DNA of 64,000 nucleotides from Timema cristinae (lineage: Eukaryota; Arthropoda; Insecta; Phasmatodea; Timematidae): NCBI GenBank assembly GCA_039000515.1, contig JBCFYV010000100.1:30554421-30618420 (forward strand), given 5' to 3'. Positions 23,633 through 34,946 of the stretch are shown piece by piece. The notes below the pieces were generated by a model that was not told where the DNA came from, made no database searches, and saw only the letters and a program-made list of their open reading frames with translations. The first letter of the stretch is position 1; each line of letters opens with the position of its first letter. The translations under genes were made by a program, and so were the position numbers.

Positions 23633-23876
23633 AGCACCGCGTCTTACTATCCGTTCGGGTCATACGCTTAAGTACTAATTATACTAACGGGCTAGGAATT
23701 GGGAAGGTTGAATTTAGAGGAAGTGAACCCACATTTTCGTGGAGGGAGAGTGGAAGACCATTTGGGAAAAACCACCCCAGTTCACACAAGTGAGATTAGA
23801 ACCTCAATCTCCCTGTCCTCGGCAGTCTAGCTCAAACGAATTAAGCGCGTTAGCTAAATACGCCACTGAGGAGGGT
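23633..23876 (-). mobile_element. SINE family A copy
   Basis: Tail complement 'agcaccgcgtcttactatcc', head complement 'cgccactgaggagggtt'. All body blocks are present. Confidence 0.85.
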
Positions 23877-24072
23877 TTAAGCAAAATATCTTGGTTGATT
23901 TTGGCCTTATTTTATTTAAACGTTTTTAATTTATTTTAATAAGCACTGCCTTTGATTAATCATATTAACTATACCCATAATTAAATTATTGGTCATGAAT
24001 TAAGTAAGGTAGAATTTAGGAGACATTCAAGTGAATTTGCATGAAGTGAAACTGGTAAATTAACTATGGGAA

Positions 24073-24305
24073 ATCCCGGCACAGATTTATTTGGATTACC
24101 AAACCCTTCCTACACCTCTGACAAGACATCTTGTGAATGTGTAGAATGCCAGGCCGCCACCGTGGTTCGTATTCCACGTTAAACTGTAGGTCCTCCATTT
24201 CATTCACAATCACCCTACCACTACACATTAGCGTAAGTGCGTATAACCCGAACGGGTAGTAAGACGCGTGCTAATAAAAATAATAATAATAATAATAATA
24301 ATAAA
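24073..24305 (+). mobile_element. SINE family B, 5'-truncated, with (AAT)n tail
   Basis: Begins in the middle of the head at 'tcccggcacagatttatttg' and keeps body and tail ('gcgtataacccgaacgggta'), then an AAT microsatellite to about 24305. The 5' truncation fits reverse transcription that stopped early. Confidence 0.85.
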
Positions 24306-24659
24306 AACTATGGAAAAAACACCTAGCATACCCAGTTGGTATTCAAAACCCGGCGTCTATATTAATTTCAATGATAACAGGTGAGACTGACACCCTAGCC
24401 CACAAAATCACCACTTTTATATCTAAAACCCCATGAGGGCTCATAAAATATATTTCAACTAACATAAAAAACAGATACTTCTTTTTCCATAATATAACAT
24501 GTTATTAGAAAGGTCTGATTATTGTCTAGTAGATAGCAGCACTAACTCATTATTAGTTAAAATTGGACTCTCCCCCTTTTCCCCGGTATCCGTCATTTGT
24601 ATTACAATTCACAATATGTGAAAAAGACTTTTACCCTTCTACAACAGTTCTGGTATATC

Positions 24660-24855
24660 CGAACTTTTGTCACACTAATAGGATGGACAGGAGTAGGTCA
24701 GATCTTATAGGAAATATACCCACAGTTCTTTGGAGGAGAGTGGGGAAACATTTTGGAAACAATATCACAAATATACCCAGACTTTGCCGGGGCTTGACCT
24801 CACCATCACCGGCAGACCAGACTAGATGAGCCTGACATTTAGTCCACGTGTCCAT
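24660..24855 (-). mobile_element. SINE family A, strongly worn
   Basis: Recognisable by 'gaggagagtggggaaacatt', 'atacccagactttgccgggg', 'cttgacctcaccatcaccgg' and the head remnant 'gacatttagtccacgtgtcc'. Chance frames on both strands (61 and 88 codons) fall inside it. Confidence 0.5.
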
Positions 24856-24869
24856 AGATGTGAGACTTA

Positions 24870-25105
24870 TTCAGTGGCTGAACGGCCAAAGGCGTCACTA
24901 TAGTGTTGGAGTGGCCTGCTGACGATTGGGAGATTGGGACTCTCATCCTGGTCGGTTCTATGGAGAGTGGGTTTCCCTAAATGATTTCCCACTCTCCTTC
25001 CAAGCAAATGTGGGTATTTTACCTTTAAAATTGCTTCCCTCCTCATCCCTAACCCATTAGAATAATTATATTTGAATACAACCTAAACAGGAAGTAGTAC
25101 GGGAA
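24870..25105 (+). mobile_element. SINE family A copy
   Basis: Head 'tcagtggctgaacggccaaa', 'ggcgtcactatag'; body 'gatttcccactctccttcca'; worn tail 'caacctaaacaggaagtagt'. Confidence 0.7.
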
Positions 25106-25395
25106 ATGTATACATATACATATACGTATATATATTATATATATATATACATACGTTAACGCTCAAATCTTTATGTATGTATGTATGTATGTAGTATGTA
25201 TGTTGTATGTATGTATATATTCCATATATATCCTATATATATTATATATATATATATATCATATATATTCATATATATATCCATATATATTCATATATAT
25301 ATCCATATATATTCATATATATATCCATATATATTCATATCTACATAAAGATGTGAGCGTGTATAATATATACATACATACATACATAAAGATGT
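25106..25395. repeat. Compound TA/TATG microsatellite
   Basis: (TATG)n near 25170-25220, then repeats of 'catatatattcatatatata' up to about 25340, then (ATAC)n. The 74-codon Tyr/Ile frame here is an artefact of the repeat. Confidence 0.9.
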
Positions 25396-25711
25396 GAGCG
25401 TTAACGTCTTAAGATAAAATAAATGTAATTGTTGAAATTGTAAAAATAATCTTACTCGTATTCATATATGAGAATGACACGCAATCATCGCGGAAGAAAA
25501 TTAATCTTACAAATGCTTGTCGGGATTGAACCCAGACTCTCGAGTTAAGAGTAAGTCAAAATAGGCTTTCGGTTACCCTTGAGGTACTTTAATTCTTCAA
25601 GATTTGGCTTCAACAAAAGCAATACAAATACTATTATAAATTGTTAACACTTTCAAAGAGCAATTTCTTCGTTGAGAATAACTTTCAATGACGAACAACA
25701 TAAACAAAGTA

Positions 25712-25975
25712 GGTGACCTATGGGTAAGGTGTCAGACCTCTGAGCTGGGGGTCCGGGGTTCAATTCTTGGTCCCGGCAGAGATTTATCTGATTACCAAAC
25801 CCTTCCTTCACCTCTGACAAGACATCTTGTGAATGTGGGGAATCCCAAAGCCACCACCGTGGTTCGGATTCCACGTTAAACTGTAGGTTCTTCATTTCAT
25901 CTCACTATAACCCTACCATTACACATTTAGCGTAAGTGCGTATAATCCGAACGGGTAGTAAGACGCGGTGCTAAT
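25712..25975 (+). mobile_element. SINE family B copy
   Basis: Head 'ggtgacctatgggtaaggtg', box B 'ggttcaattcttgg', full body and tail. Flanking 'aacataaacaaagta' (25697) and 'aacataaacaaaagta' (about 26003) form a clear target duplication after the (AAT)n tail. Confidence 0.9.
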
Positions 25976-26696
25976 AATAATAATATAATAATAATAATAA
26001 TAACATAAACAAAAGTAGATTTTGTGAGGATTCAATAGCCTGTATTTTTTTTCTTTTATTGAAATAAAGTATTTTTATTGAAAGTTTTTGTTTATAGATT
26101 TTCTATGAAACAAAATAAAAACATTTCAAAAATTTCATGTTCATTGTGATTTATTTATATTAAAATTAAAAATAATCCAGGGGAATGAATTTCTCCCAAA
26201 CAGTGTATTTTTAGCCACAATTATACTAACCTACTAAACGTGAATATGTGGCGCGTAGCCAAACTGTCAGGGGACATGATGTTTTTAAAAGTAATTTGCT
26301 GCAAACTTCATTTCCAGTTTATAGCAAAATAACATCTCGCGTCTGTATATCTGGTTGCTACACTACAAGGTCAAATTAAAGGCAAAATTAGCAGTAAATA
26401 AATATAGTTTAGCTCGCAACGCTTGGAAAAATAATTACATTTTCAATTTTAGATAATTATAACATTTGATATTTTTTAGCACTACAAACAAAATATTAAT
26501 GATTAATTAAGATGAATTATTCTCATTTTTCCAGAAATGACTTTTAGGGTATAATTTACACTAGCGGAAATGTACAATTTTTATCTTATTTTATCAACTA
26601 ATTAAGATACGAGCTATATTATCATCATAAAGTTATAATACTATTGATAATAAGAAACTTTTATTTATATTTTCGACTGTAAAACTATAATTATAC
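25976..26696. other. Intergenic, nothing recognised
   Basis: The SINE tail microsatellite at the left is followed by AT-rich DNA without a gene-like frame. Confidence 0.5.
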
Positions 26697-27075
26697 CGGT
26701 TGTTCTCTATTGGTGTGAAACATTAGTTTACACGAAGAAAGAAAATTTAAGGTGTTCGAAAACAAGGTGCCTAGGAATATATTTGGCCCAAAAATATATG
26801 AGGATACTGGCAAGTAGAGTAGTTAACATAATGATGAGATATATACTCTGTACTCAACACAAGACATGTTAAGATAGTCAAGTCTCGTAGATTACGGTGG
26901 GCAGTACAAGCAGCGCCAGTGGGTGATTATAGAACCTTGTTCAGGGTATTGACTGGTAAACCTATTGGGAAGAGACCAGTGGAAAGATCTAGACACAGAT
27001 AAAAGGATAAAGACGATAGATATAGGTGGTGTGCTTTTGTAAGTGCAACAATGAACTTTCGAGTCCTTAATACCA
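26697..27075 (+). pseudogene. Jockey-like LINE ORF2, C-terminal relic
   Basis: Translated in pieces, this gives the conserved C-terminal region found downstream of the reverse transcriptase in Jockey-like non-LTR retrotransposons. The pieces are 'VLYWCETLVYTKKENL', then after a 1-nt shift 'VFENKVPRNIFGPKIYEDTG' followed by a stop, 'RLRWAVQAAP', 'RVLTGKPIGKRPVERSRHR' (stop), and 'DRYRWCAFVSATMNFRV'. The order and spacing match the family consensus as I know it. At least one frameshift and two stops make it dead. The catalytic RT domain is not in the window. A family A SINE begins about 15 bp downstream. Confidence 0.8.
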
Positions 27076-27091
27076 TAGAGTACGTAAGTAA

Positions 27092-27295
27092 GTACCGCGT
27101 ATTACTACCCACTGGGGCTATATACCTATATGATAATTATGCCAATGAATTAGGGATGAGGAAGGTTGAATTTAAATGACATGTACCAGCATTTGTGTCG
27201 AGAAAGAGTGGGAAGAAATTTAGTAAAAACACCCTCAGTACAACCAACTGGGATCGAACCACAATGTTCCCGCCATCTATAGTCTAGTCAATATA
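27092..27295 (-). mobile_element. SINE family A copy
   Basis: Tail complement 'accgcgtattactacccact', body 'gaaagagtgggaagaaattt', 'cctcagtacaaccaactggg'. The head is cut short at about 27290. Confidence 0.75.
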
Positions 27296-27449
27296 ATATT
27301 AGAATTAATTCGTTAATTAAAGTCATACATAGACAATATTATAAAATAAATATATTTGAATATAGCTCAAATATTTTCTTCATATTTTAGATTAAATAAT
27401 GGCATGTGTAGCCTATATATTGTTTTTATACAATTAATCATGTGTCATT

Positions 27450-27451
27450 AA

Positions 27452-27508
<57 letters not shown>

Positions 27509-27512
27509 GAGA
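27450..27512. repeat. (TA)n-(GA)n microsatellite
   Basis: TA run to about 27477, then GA run to about 27512. Confidence 0.9.
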
Positions 27513-28154
27513 GTATAACAATTCATTATATTGAAAATAAGCTTTTTCCTGTACGCCTTGAGATGCGATAGTGTTTTGTCTCAGTCAAGACTCGAGAGAA
27601 GACACTATTCTTAGGTCTACTATTAATCACTAGGTGATCAGTTTTAACACTGTCTTTTTTTTTTGTACTGTCAAGTCTTCTTGTCTCACTAAAGTGAAAA
27701 ATGAAGAATAAAAAAATAAAAAACATACATACAACAAAACCGTCCATCGATTAATTAGCTAAAATACCATTTATATCTCGAAATGACAGCATAACGCTGT
27801 TTATCTTGATAGACCAATTCTATTAGATACAAAAAAAAAGTGATAATTTCTTTCGAGCCACACATTATCTCAAAAATAAAATGAATGAAAATCCTTAGTT
27901 CTTTGGCACCATTTTTTTGCCATTTATTAAGTCTACCCCGTATATCTTCAGTTCAATTTTCAGCAAAAATACATTTTTTTATGGTAAAAATATGATAACA
28001 TATCACATTATAGTAGTGTTAGTTTAGGTATTTATAATATTTATCAATAGTAACGCCTACAAATCACATGACTTTAAGTTTGAATGTAGATATAATGACT
28101 TCCCTAATTTACGAGATTATTCCTGTGAAAATTTTATTCCACACAACTTGGTAA
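27513..28154. other. Intergenic, nothing recognised
   Basis: AT-rich, no motif or splice-supported frame. Confidence 0.5.
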
Positions 28155-28315
28155 GGATGAGTAAGGTTTAATTTAGAGGAAGTGTACATTCATTTGCGTG
28201 GAAGGAGAGAGTATAGCTATACTACTCTCAATACACCCAATCGGGATAAGAACCACAATCGCTCCTTCATCGACAGTCCAGTAAATTGTGAGAGTTAGAT
28301 CTTTAACCACCGAAA
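28155..28315 (-). mobile_element. SINE family A, partial
   Basis: Keeps 'gatgagtaaggtttaattta', 'gaggaagtgtac', 'tcaatacacccaatcgggat' and a head remnant near 'tctttaaccaccgaaa'. The tail is missing. Confidence 0.6.
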
Positions 28316-28864
28316 TTATTATTAACAAATATTTAATTATGAAAAATACTGACAAACATAATATAAATACTTCGTTCCTTAGTAAAACTTTTACTAGGGA
28401 CTTATTCATTGAACTGACCGTTATGCAAGGTTTGACGCAGATTACAGTATAGTAAAAAGATGAAGATAATGTAGCTAAAATAAGATAAAAATGAATTGAA
28501 GTGTCACTTTGATCATTTCTTCTACCAGTCTGTTACTGCTCATAAAAATCTTACGCTGTTTTTTGTCGTGTAAAAAAGAGGAAAGAATATACACATTTCT
28601 CAAGCAACATTAAAAACAATGTAAAAGGATGAGATTTACCTAAGCTGTATACAGTAAGGTATTCTCAGAGAATTTCCCTTTTGATAGAACATCAAATATA
28701 TATCACACTCCAACGATGATGGAGTTTTGTTTATACTACAGATTGCAACCATTTCCACTTTGGGTTATAAAAAATACATTTTTATCGCTAAAAATGATGA
28801 CTTTCTGCTATAAAAGTAAAGTGGGATGTTCAATAGAGCTTTGTTTAACATGCCAATATAATTC
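28316..28864. other. Intergenic, nothing recognised
   Basis: AT-rich, no gene seen. Confidence 0.5.
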
Positions 28865-28990
28865 CTGATCCCAAAACCTTAACCGAGTTGGTTGCGGATC
28901 TGCTTGATGAGATAAGGGTCCTGTGTTCGATTCCAAGCATGATCAAAAAATTGATTATTAGCGATATGAAGGTTTTTCCCTTTTGCGGCG
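28865..28990 (+). mobile_element. SINE family C-like tRNA head, worn
   Basis: 'taaccgagttggttgcggat' and box B 'tgttcgattccaag' followed by 'gatcaaaaaattgattatta', parallel to the head of family C at 14375. Only the 5' portion is recognisable. Confidence 0.5.
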
Positions 28991-29045
28991 AAAGAACTAA
29001 CGGGTCAGGGGGGAAGCGTGGTGTGTCTTTTATAGAGTTGTTAGC

Positions 29046-29240
29046 TAAGGTGGGAGTATAGATACGTGATTTAAAGACAATTATTTTGAAGTTTTTACAT
29101 AAAATATTTTTTTGGTCAAAATAAATCAAATAATTCTACAATAGAAACAGAATTTAATTTTCTTCACATGGCGACCTCAATAGTATTTTTGAGTATCTGG
29201 GGATGATGTCCTGGAATCTAATGACAATGTTTAAGCTCAA
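29046..29240. mobile_element. Hairpin element family, half copy
   Basis: Starts 'taaggtgggagtatagatac', then 'ttttttggtcaaaataaatc', 'aacagaatttaattttcttc', 'acatgg' and 'gtcctggaatctaatgacaa'. This is one arm of the family seen at 20501-20880 and 42494-42892. The mirror arm is missing; LINE-like sequence follows instead. Confidence 0.65.
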
Positions 29241-29345
29241 TGAATATAGTGTAGTGTAGTATAGTGATGGATTTTGTCTGGCTTGATCACCAAGGAAGAA
29301 TATTAACTTCAAAACCAAGGAAAAATTATAAGAGAGATTTCAACT

Positions 29346-29763
29346 TGCAATGCCCACTACCTACCAATATTGACGTACTCTGCAGAAACGTGGGTAATAA
29401 AGGAACAGGATGGAATCAAAATGCAGGCGAGTGAAATTAGATTTGTGAGAAGCAGGTGGGTGTGATAAAACTCGACAAGATGAGAGAGTAAGAGAAATAG
29501 TAAAGGAAGAGCCAGTCCAGCACAGGATAGAGAGGCCCGATTGAGGTGGTATGACCATGTGAGAAGAATGGAGAGGGAAATTATGCCCAGGAGAATATTG
29601 GATATAGACTAAGGGTCAGATGGCGGAAGTTAATAAGGAGTGTGTAGGAGAGAGGAGAGGACTGGTCCAAGGTGAAGGGAGAGAGGTGGTTGGAGGAAAG
29701 GAGGCGGTGGAAAGACTTATGTTCCAAACAGACCCAGTCAATGAATGGAAGCTGTTCATGATG

Positions 29764-29795
<32 letters not shown>

Positions 29796-29801
29796 GATGA
29801 T
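29346..29801 (+). pseudogene. RTE-like LINE, C-terminal relic and (ATG)n tail
   Basis: The pieces in order are 'LPILTYSAETWVIKEQDGIK' and 'MQASEIRFVRSRWV' then a stop; 'REARLRWYDHVRRMERE' and 'MPRRILD'; then 'WSKVKGERWLEERRRWKDLC' and 'SKQTQSMNGSCS' with a stop at 29759-29761. These are the post-RT C-terminal motifs of RTE-type non-LTR retrotransposons. The stop is followed at once by an ATG-trinucleotide run to about 29801, and simple-repeat 3' ends are typical of RTE. Several frame changes show it is dead. The 81- and 87-codon frames over the tail are not genes. Confidence 0.8.
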
Positions 29802-29866
29802 TTCAACTAAAAATCCAAAGATAAGTCTTAAGACTTTAGTACTGATAAAAACAAGGCGGGAGTGAG

Positions 29867-30500
29867 GTCTACTGTTCACAGAACTACTGGTAGGGCTGTA
29901 GTAACGATAATAACATGGAGGGAGGGAGGTCTACTGTTCACAGAACTACTGGTAGGGCTGTAGTAACGATAATAACATGGAGGGAGGGAGGTCTACTGTT
30001 CACAGAACAACTAGTAAGACTGTAGTAACGATAATAACATGGAGGGAGGGAGGTCTACTGTTCACAGAACTACTGGTAAGACTGTAGTAACGATAATAAC
30101 ATGGAGGGAGGGAGGTCTACTGCTCACAGAACTACTGGTAAGACTGTAGTAACGATAATAACATGGAGGTAACGAGGTCTACTGTTCACAGAACTACTGG
30201 TAGGGCTGTAGTAACGATAATAACATGGAGGGAGGGAGGTCTACTGTTCACAGAACTACTGGTAGGGCTGTAGTAACGATAATAACATGGAGGGAGGGAG
30301 GTCTACTGTTCACAGAACTACTAGTAAGACTGTAGTAACGATAATAACATGGAGGGAGGGAGGTCTACTGTTCACAGAACTACTAGTAAGACTGTACTAA
30401 CGATAATAACATGGAGGGAGGGAGGTCTACTGTTCACAGAACTACTGGTAAGACTGTAGTAACGATAATAACATGGAGGGAGAGAGGTTGACTGATCCTA
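29867..30500. repeat. 62-bp minisatellite, about 10 units
   Basis: The unit contains 'ggtctactgttcacagaact', 'actggtagggctgtagtaac' and 'gataataacatggaggga'. Variants 'ggtagggctg' and 'agtaagactg' alternate in blocks (two, three, two, three), suggesting multi-unit duplications. The array starts about 65 bp after the LINE (ATG)n tail. Confidence 0.95.
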
Positions 30501-31239
30501 GAACTACTATGTTATACAACAGCAAAAATCAAGCTATTACATTATTATTTACCAATTTATGTTTAACTTAAATTGAAAATTATAAACGAAAAACCTTCTC
30601 TAAATAGGACTAAAGGTCATGTACAAGGTTTGATTTGAAATCGAATGGAACAAGACTAAAGAAACAGCGAGCAGCACCTACCAGACGCCATCGGCGTCGA
30701 ACTCAGGTTTTCAGAACGTGGGAGTTGGCAGCTCTCTATGCCACCCAATCTCTTTCCAAGCTCTTGTATACAATAAAAACAAAAACATAAATATTTATGT
30801 TTCATTCAATATATATATATATATATATATAAAGATGGTTCCGAGGAAAAAACGAAATAAATAAACCAATCTTTGCTTGAGAGATGTTTTACCTGTTTTA
30901 TTCCTTTGAGTGGAAGTTGAGGTCAACAAATTGGTACCTGTGATTAATATTTTCATCTCGCGAATCACGCTTGATATTACTCTCTGACCCCTGCAGAAAC
31001 CAGTGTTACATACCATCAAGACTGCAGACCAGTTTTCCTCCATTTTTTTTTTTTTTTTTAGCTTTTATAAAAATGTAGCCTACCCCAGAAATAGAAAGGC
31101 TAGTAATTAAAAAATAAATCAGCAATCGTAGCATGAATTAACCACAGGCAGCGCTTTAGTTCATCATTAGTGTGATTGGCTTCACCAGAACGGTGATTTT
31201 CTAGATTTGAGGGGTCGATCTACCCGTGCCGGAAGGCAC
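30501..31239. other. Intergenic with worn tRNA-like patch
   Basis: A minus-strand tRNA-like stretch ('gcgtcgaactcaggttttca', 'gcagctctctatgccaccca') lies near 30690-30755. A (TA)n run is at about 30811-30831 and a poly-T at about 31045-31059. No gene is seen. Confidence 0.5.
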
Positions 31240-31790
31240 GCGTACTAACCGTCAAGCTCGTCTGGTCTGATTTACTTATGTCATGAAGGCTCGAGGGATT
31301 GAATCCATGCCGGGTGTACCGAAAGTGTTTTCCCTAGATGTTTTCGTATTTTTACTTCACGCCAATGCGGGTACACGAACTATAAATGGTACAATCCTTA
31401 TCCCAGTTCCTTCAAAGTAATTAAATGTGGAATAGTCAAGTAAAATAGTAAGGAACTGAAGAAAATTGGGTTGATAACTACCAATGTGATTTTCCACCCT
31501 CTCTCTAGGTGAATACTGGAGAAGTTCTTCTTATTTATGGTTCTATTCCTTATGTCCTTAGCTTAAGAATGTGTTCATTGTTTCTTTTGACGCCATAGCT
31601 ACTAACGACTTATATATATGCATGAGGAGGGTAGATTCTAGAAGAATTGCACCCAAACGAGTGGATTAAAAAACACAGTATTAAATCATATGTGGGAAAC
31701 CACCCCTAGTCAACCAAACCGGGATTCGAACCCCTTACTTCTGTGACGACGGTGACCTTGTGACGTGTAGGCCTAAGTATAAAATCTTAA
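31240..31790. mobile_element. Two worn SINE family A relics
   Basis: About 31240-31440 on the + strand ('gattgaatccatgccgggtg', 'cgccaatgcgggtacacg'), and about 31615-31790 on the minus strand ('ggagggtagattctagaaga', 'accccta..caaaccgggat', 'tgtgacgacggtgacc'). Both lack a clean tail. Confidence 0.5.
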
Positions 31791-31817
31791 GACACCTATG
31801 CAGGTTTATTTTTTTAT

Positions 31818-32026
31818 AACCGCGTCCTACTACCTGTTCAGATTCAGAACGATGAAGAAATTATTTTAGAGGTTATCTACCTGCATATGCGGAAAGAAAG
31901 TGTTAAACCATTTGGGAAGAACCATCCTCTCTAGACCCAAACGGAGATTATAACCCTGATCTTTCCGTCATAATAAGGCCAGTCTAACACGAAAGTGACG
32001 CCTTAGACCATTCGGCCACTGAAGCT
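31818..32026 (-). mobile_element. SINE family A copy
   Basis: Tail complement 'accgcgtcctactacctgtt', head complement 'gaaagtgacgccttagacca', 'ttcggccactgaagc'. Confidence 0.8.
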
Positions 32027-32519
32027 GGTATGCAGGTAGTGAATTATAATAAATGTGTACATACTATATGAAATAAAGGATATATTTTAGTTCATTTCAC
32101 AGTCCAGTCACGTTAAGTTTCCTCTGTTATAGTTATCCTATTTGTTCTTGGCTTGGCTCCAGTTGGATGATTACAAACCTTTCATTGCGCCAGAATGCGA
32201 TAACAATGCTCGGATTAAAACGATAGATAAAACAAAACATAATTATGTTTCAACACTCATTTCATCAGCTTTGATTAAATGTCTCTTTAACTCCTCCTTT
32301 TTATTTATTCGTGAAAATAATCTCTATGATTATAATCTTTGTTACTCGGTTGATGTATTATAACAGAGTTACCAGTATCACAAGAGAGTGGTTGATGTTT
32401 TATTTTCTTTCAAAAATTGTCTTGACCTGCAGATTTGAAAAAAAAAAAAATCACAAAAGGTCTGAGTTGTTGCTGGTATTTATTACAAACCACATGCAAG
32501 AGATTTGACTTTTATTTTT
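32027..32519. other. Intergenic, nothing recognised
   Basis: Two overlapping + strand frames of 65-73 codons show no motif. Confidence 0.45.
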
Positions 32520-33062
32520 AGCACCGCGTCTTACTAACCGTTCGGGCTATACGCTTATAATATACTCGAACTTTCTTACGTCCATTCCTCTTTCCAGCCT
32601 GGGGTCTGATTCAGTTTTTTATCCAAGTCATATATTTTCCACTACCTGTTTGCTAAGCCTGTCTTAGCTTCCCATGTCTTACAACCCACCTTAAGATTAG
32701 GACGGGCACAGCACCCAGTCTCCGGCCGTTAATTTTTCAATGTGAAAGTGTAAACTCACATTTATCCAATGATAAATTTTTCGGCCATGCTAGGAATCGA
32801 ACCTGGGACTCTTAACTCAGTATGCAGACACTCTACCAACTGAGCTAAGGTGTCGGACATACTTATATCCTAAGCTAATTGTTTTAGGGTTTAGGAAAAT
32901 TATATTTAGAGGAGGTGTACCCGCATTTGAGTAGAGGGAGAGTGGAAAACAATAATTTGAGAAAACCACCCTTAGTACGGCCGATTGTAATTCAGACCTT
33001 GATCTCACCGTCTAGAAGTATACTATGAGAGTGATGCCTTAGACTATGTGGCCACCAAAGCG
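32520..33062 (-). mobile_element. SINE family A split by a family C insertion
   Basis: The tail complement is at 32520-32566 ('agcaccgcgtcttactaacc', 'gttcgggctatacgctt'). The rest of the element resumes at about 32866 ('cttatatcctaagctaattg', 'ttttagggtttagg') and runs to the head complement 'ccttagactatgtggccacc'. The two parts join in the right order once the family C element is removed. Confidence 0.75.
32590..32858 (-). mobile_element. SINE family C, nested in family A
   Basis: Blocks 'cctggggtctgattcagttt', 'agcacccagtctccggccgt', 'ttcggccatgctaggaatcg' and 'accaactgagctaaggtgtc'. The last part is the complement of the tRNA-like box A. It matches 51585-51840 along its full length. Confidence 0.8.
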
Positions 33063-33137
33063 AGTATTTACGTTTTTAAGTAGTTTTTTTACCCGGATAC
33101 AAAGATTAGCCTTGAGTTATTTTTAAAACTTATATTT

Positions 33138-33330
33138 TACCACGTATTACTACTAGGTAGTGTTATACGCAAACGTAATAAATTATACAAGTGTGTAGGG
33201 GTTGATTAAGTTATAAATTTTGAGGCTTTGTACCCACATTTGCTAATAGGTGGGGGTGAAAAAACACTCTCAGTACACCCGTCTGGGATTCAAACCGTTA
33301 TCTACCCGTTATTGACAGCGTCGAAGCAGG
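33138..33330 (-). mobile_element. SINE family A copy
   Basis: Worn tail complement 'accacgtattactactaggt', then 'tacccacatttgctaatagg', 'ctctcagtacacccgtctgg'. The head is largely lost. Confidence 0.65.
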
Positions 33331-33479
33331 TACATATAGTAATTAAGTTGGGGAAGGTTCTAGTTACCAGATGTACTTTCATCTATTCATACATCAAATC
33401 TTATTACTCGCAATAGTTTATATCAACAAATATTATCAATTCCGATAAAACACTTATGATAAAATACACTATGCAATGG

Positions 33480-33695
33480 TGAGTACACAGATAAAGGTAT
33501 CAGTCTCGCCTTGTCTGGTATGCCTCTAATAATATGTTGGGTTGTTTAAAATACCAGCTGGGTGTACCTAGGTTTTATTTCCTGAAATATTTTACCATTC
33601 CCCCTTCACGTAAATGCGACCCAATTTTCCATAAAATATTACTTTTCTTATTCCAGTGTAAATAGGCGGATTGACTGGATGGGTAGTAAGACGTG
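33480..33695 (+). mobile_element. SINE family A, worn copy
   Basis: 'cagctgggtgtacctaggtt', 'ttaccattcccccttcacgt', tail 'gactggatgggtagtaagac'. Confidence 0.6.
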
Positions 33696-34227
33696 AATCA
33701 TAATGATGGTATATATATGTTTTCAGACCAAATTTTTAAAACGTCAAACTTTAGCGAACCACTTAACTTTTTTATGGTTTTAAATATTTTTCAGATAGTC
33801 ACTAAACTATCACATCTTAAAAACTTTTTGTGGACCACAATTTGGGATCTATTGCTCTATATTATATCTAACAATTTTGTTGGCTTAAGTTTGGTTGTGC
33901 AGTTAGTTTATTTACTTTTTGTTTGATTTGGGAACTCCGTCAAAAAAGTGAAATGAATGTAAGTAAAAATATTTATGCTGTTTCTAGGTAGAGTGAGAAT
34001 TAATTACAGTCCAATTTTCATAAAAAGAACCTTAGATGGCAATTATAAAAGTTAATTGATCTACTTTTCCGATAAGTTATATGATTTTAAATTGTAATTT
34101 TCAATAAATGTTATCAATACCTATAAAATAATATTAATGATATAATAAAATGTTATAAATTATTACCGTCAAAAAAGTTTGTATTTTATATGAGGTTCTT
34201 TCTTTAAAAAATGAACTGTAGTGAGTC
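33696..34227. other. AT-rich, possible hAT-like trace
   Basis: 'aaaaactttttgtggaccac' and 'aatttgggatctattg' near 33820-33855 resemble a hAT-type right end in complement. No matching left end is visible. Confidence 0.3.
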
Positions 34228-34452
34228 ACTTCAGTGGTCAAATGGCTTAAGGCATTATTCTCATAATAGTATGTGACTGCCACTGACTGGAAAGTGGGGT
34301 TTCTAATCCGGTCGTGTGTACTCAATTGTTTTACACTCTCCCTTCATGATAATTAGGGTACACTAACTCTAAATTCAACTTTACTAATCCCTAAAATATT
34401 GTCTTAATTACTCCATATACGTGTTGCTGGACGGGTAGTCAGACGAGTTGCA
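34228..34452 (+). mobile_element. SINE family A copy
   Basis: Head 'cacttcagtggtcaaatggc', 'ttaaggcattattctcata'; tail 'gctggacgggtagtcagacg'. Confidence 0.75.
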
Positions 34453-34660
34453 AAAATAAAACTATAGTACATTATTTAACTCGGTATTTTAAAACGTTAT
34501 TTCATCTCAATTTGATCACATTTGTGTAGCTAAATATTAACGCCAAGTCCTAATATCTACTTGGCTGTGACGTCATTCTTAGCGCCATGCCGGCCCTGGT
34601 AAACGGATATCTTAGCTAAGGAAACTAACCATATAAACGGAGATCTGAATAAAAGGAGCT

Positions 34661-34946
34661 ATATTATTATTATTATTATTAGCACCGCGTCTTACTATCC
34701 ATTCGGGTTATACGCACTTACGCTAATGTGTAATGGTAGGGTGATTGTGAGATGAAATGAAGGACCTACAGTTTAACGTGGAATCCGAACCACGGTGGAG
34801 GCCTGGCATTCCCCACATTCACAAGATGTCTTGTCAGAGGTGAAGGAAGGGTTTGGTAATTAGATAAATCTTTGCCGAGACCGAGGATTGAACCCCGGCC
34901 GCCAGCATAGAAGTCTGACACCTTACCCCTAGTCCACCAGGTCACC
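34661..34946 (-). mobile_element. SINE family B with a 41-bp direct flank
   Basis: Full-length, with (ATT)n at the left and the tRNA-like head ending at 34946. The left flank ending '...gaataaaaggagctata' (about 34620-34660) is repeated right after the element (about 34947-34987) over about 41 bp with a single C/G difference. See findings. Confidence 0.9.

Noticed and set aside
25173..25397. Tyr/Ile-rich frame of 74 codons
   Set aside because: Translation of TA and TATG microsatellites. The same applies to the frames at 994-1260, 2518-2763 and 29616-29879.
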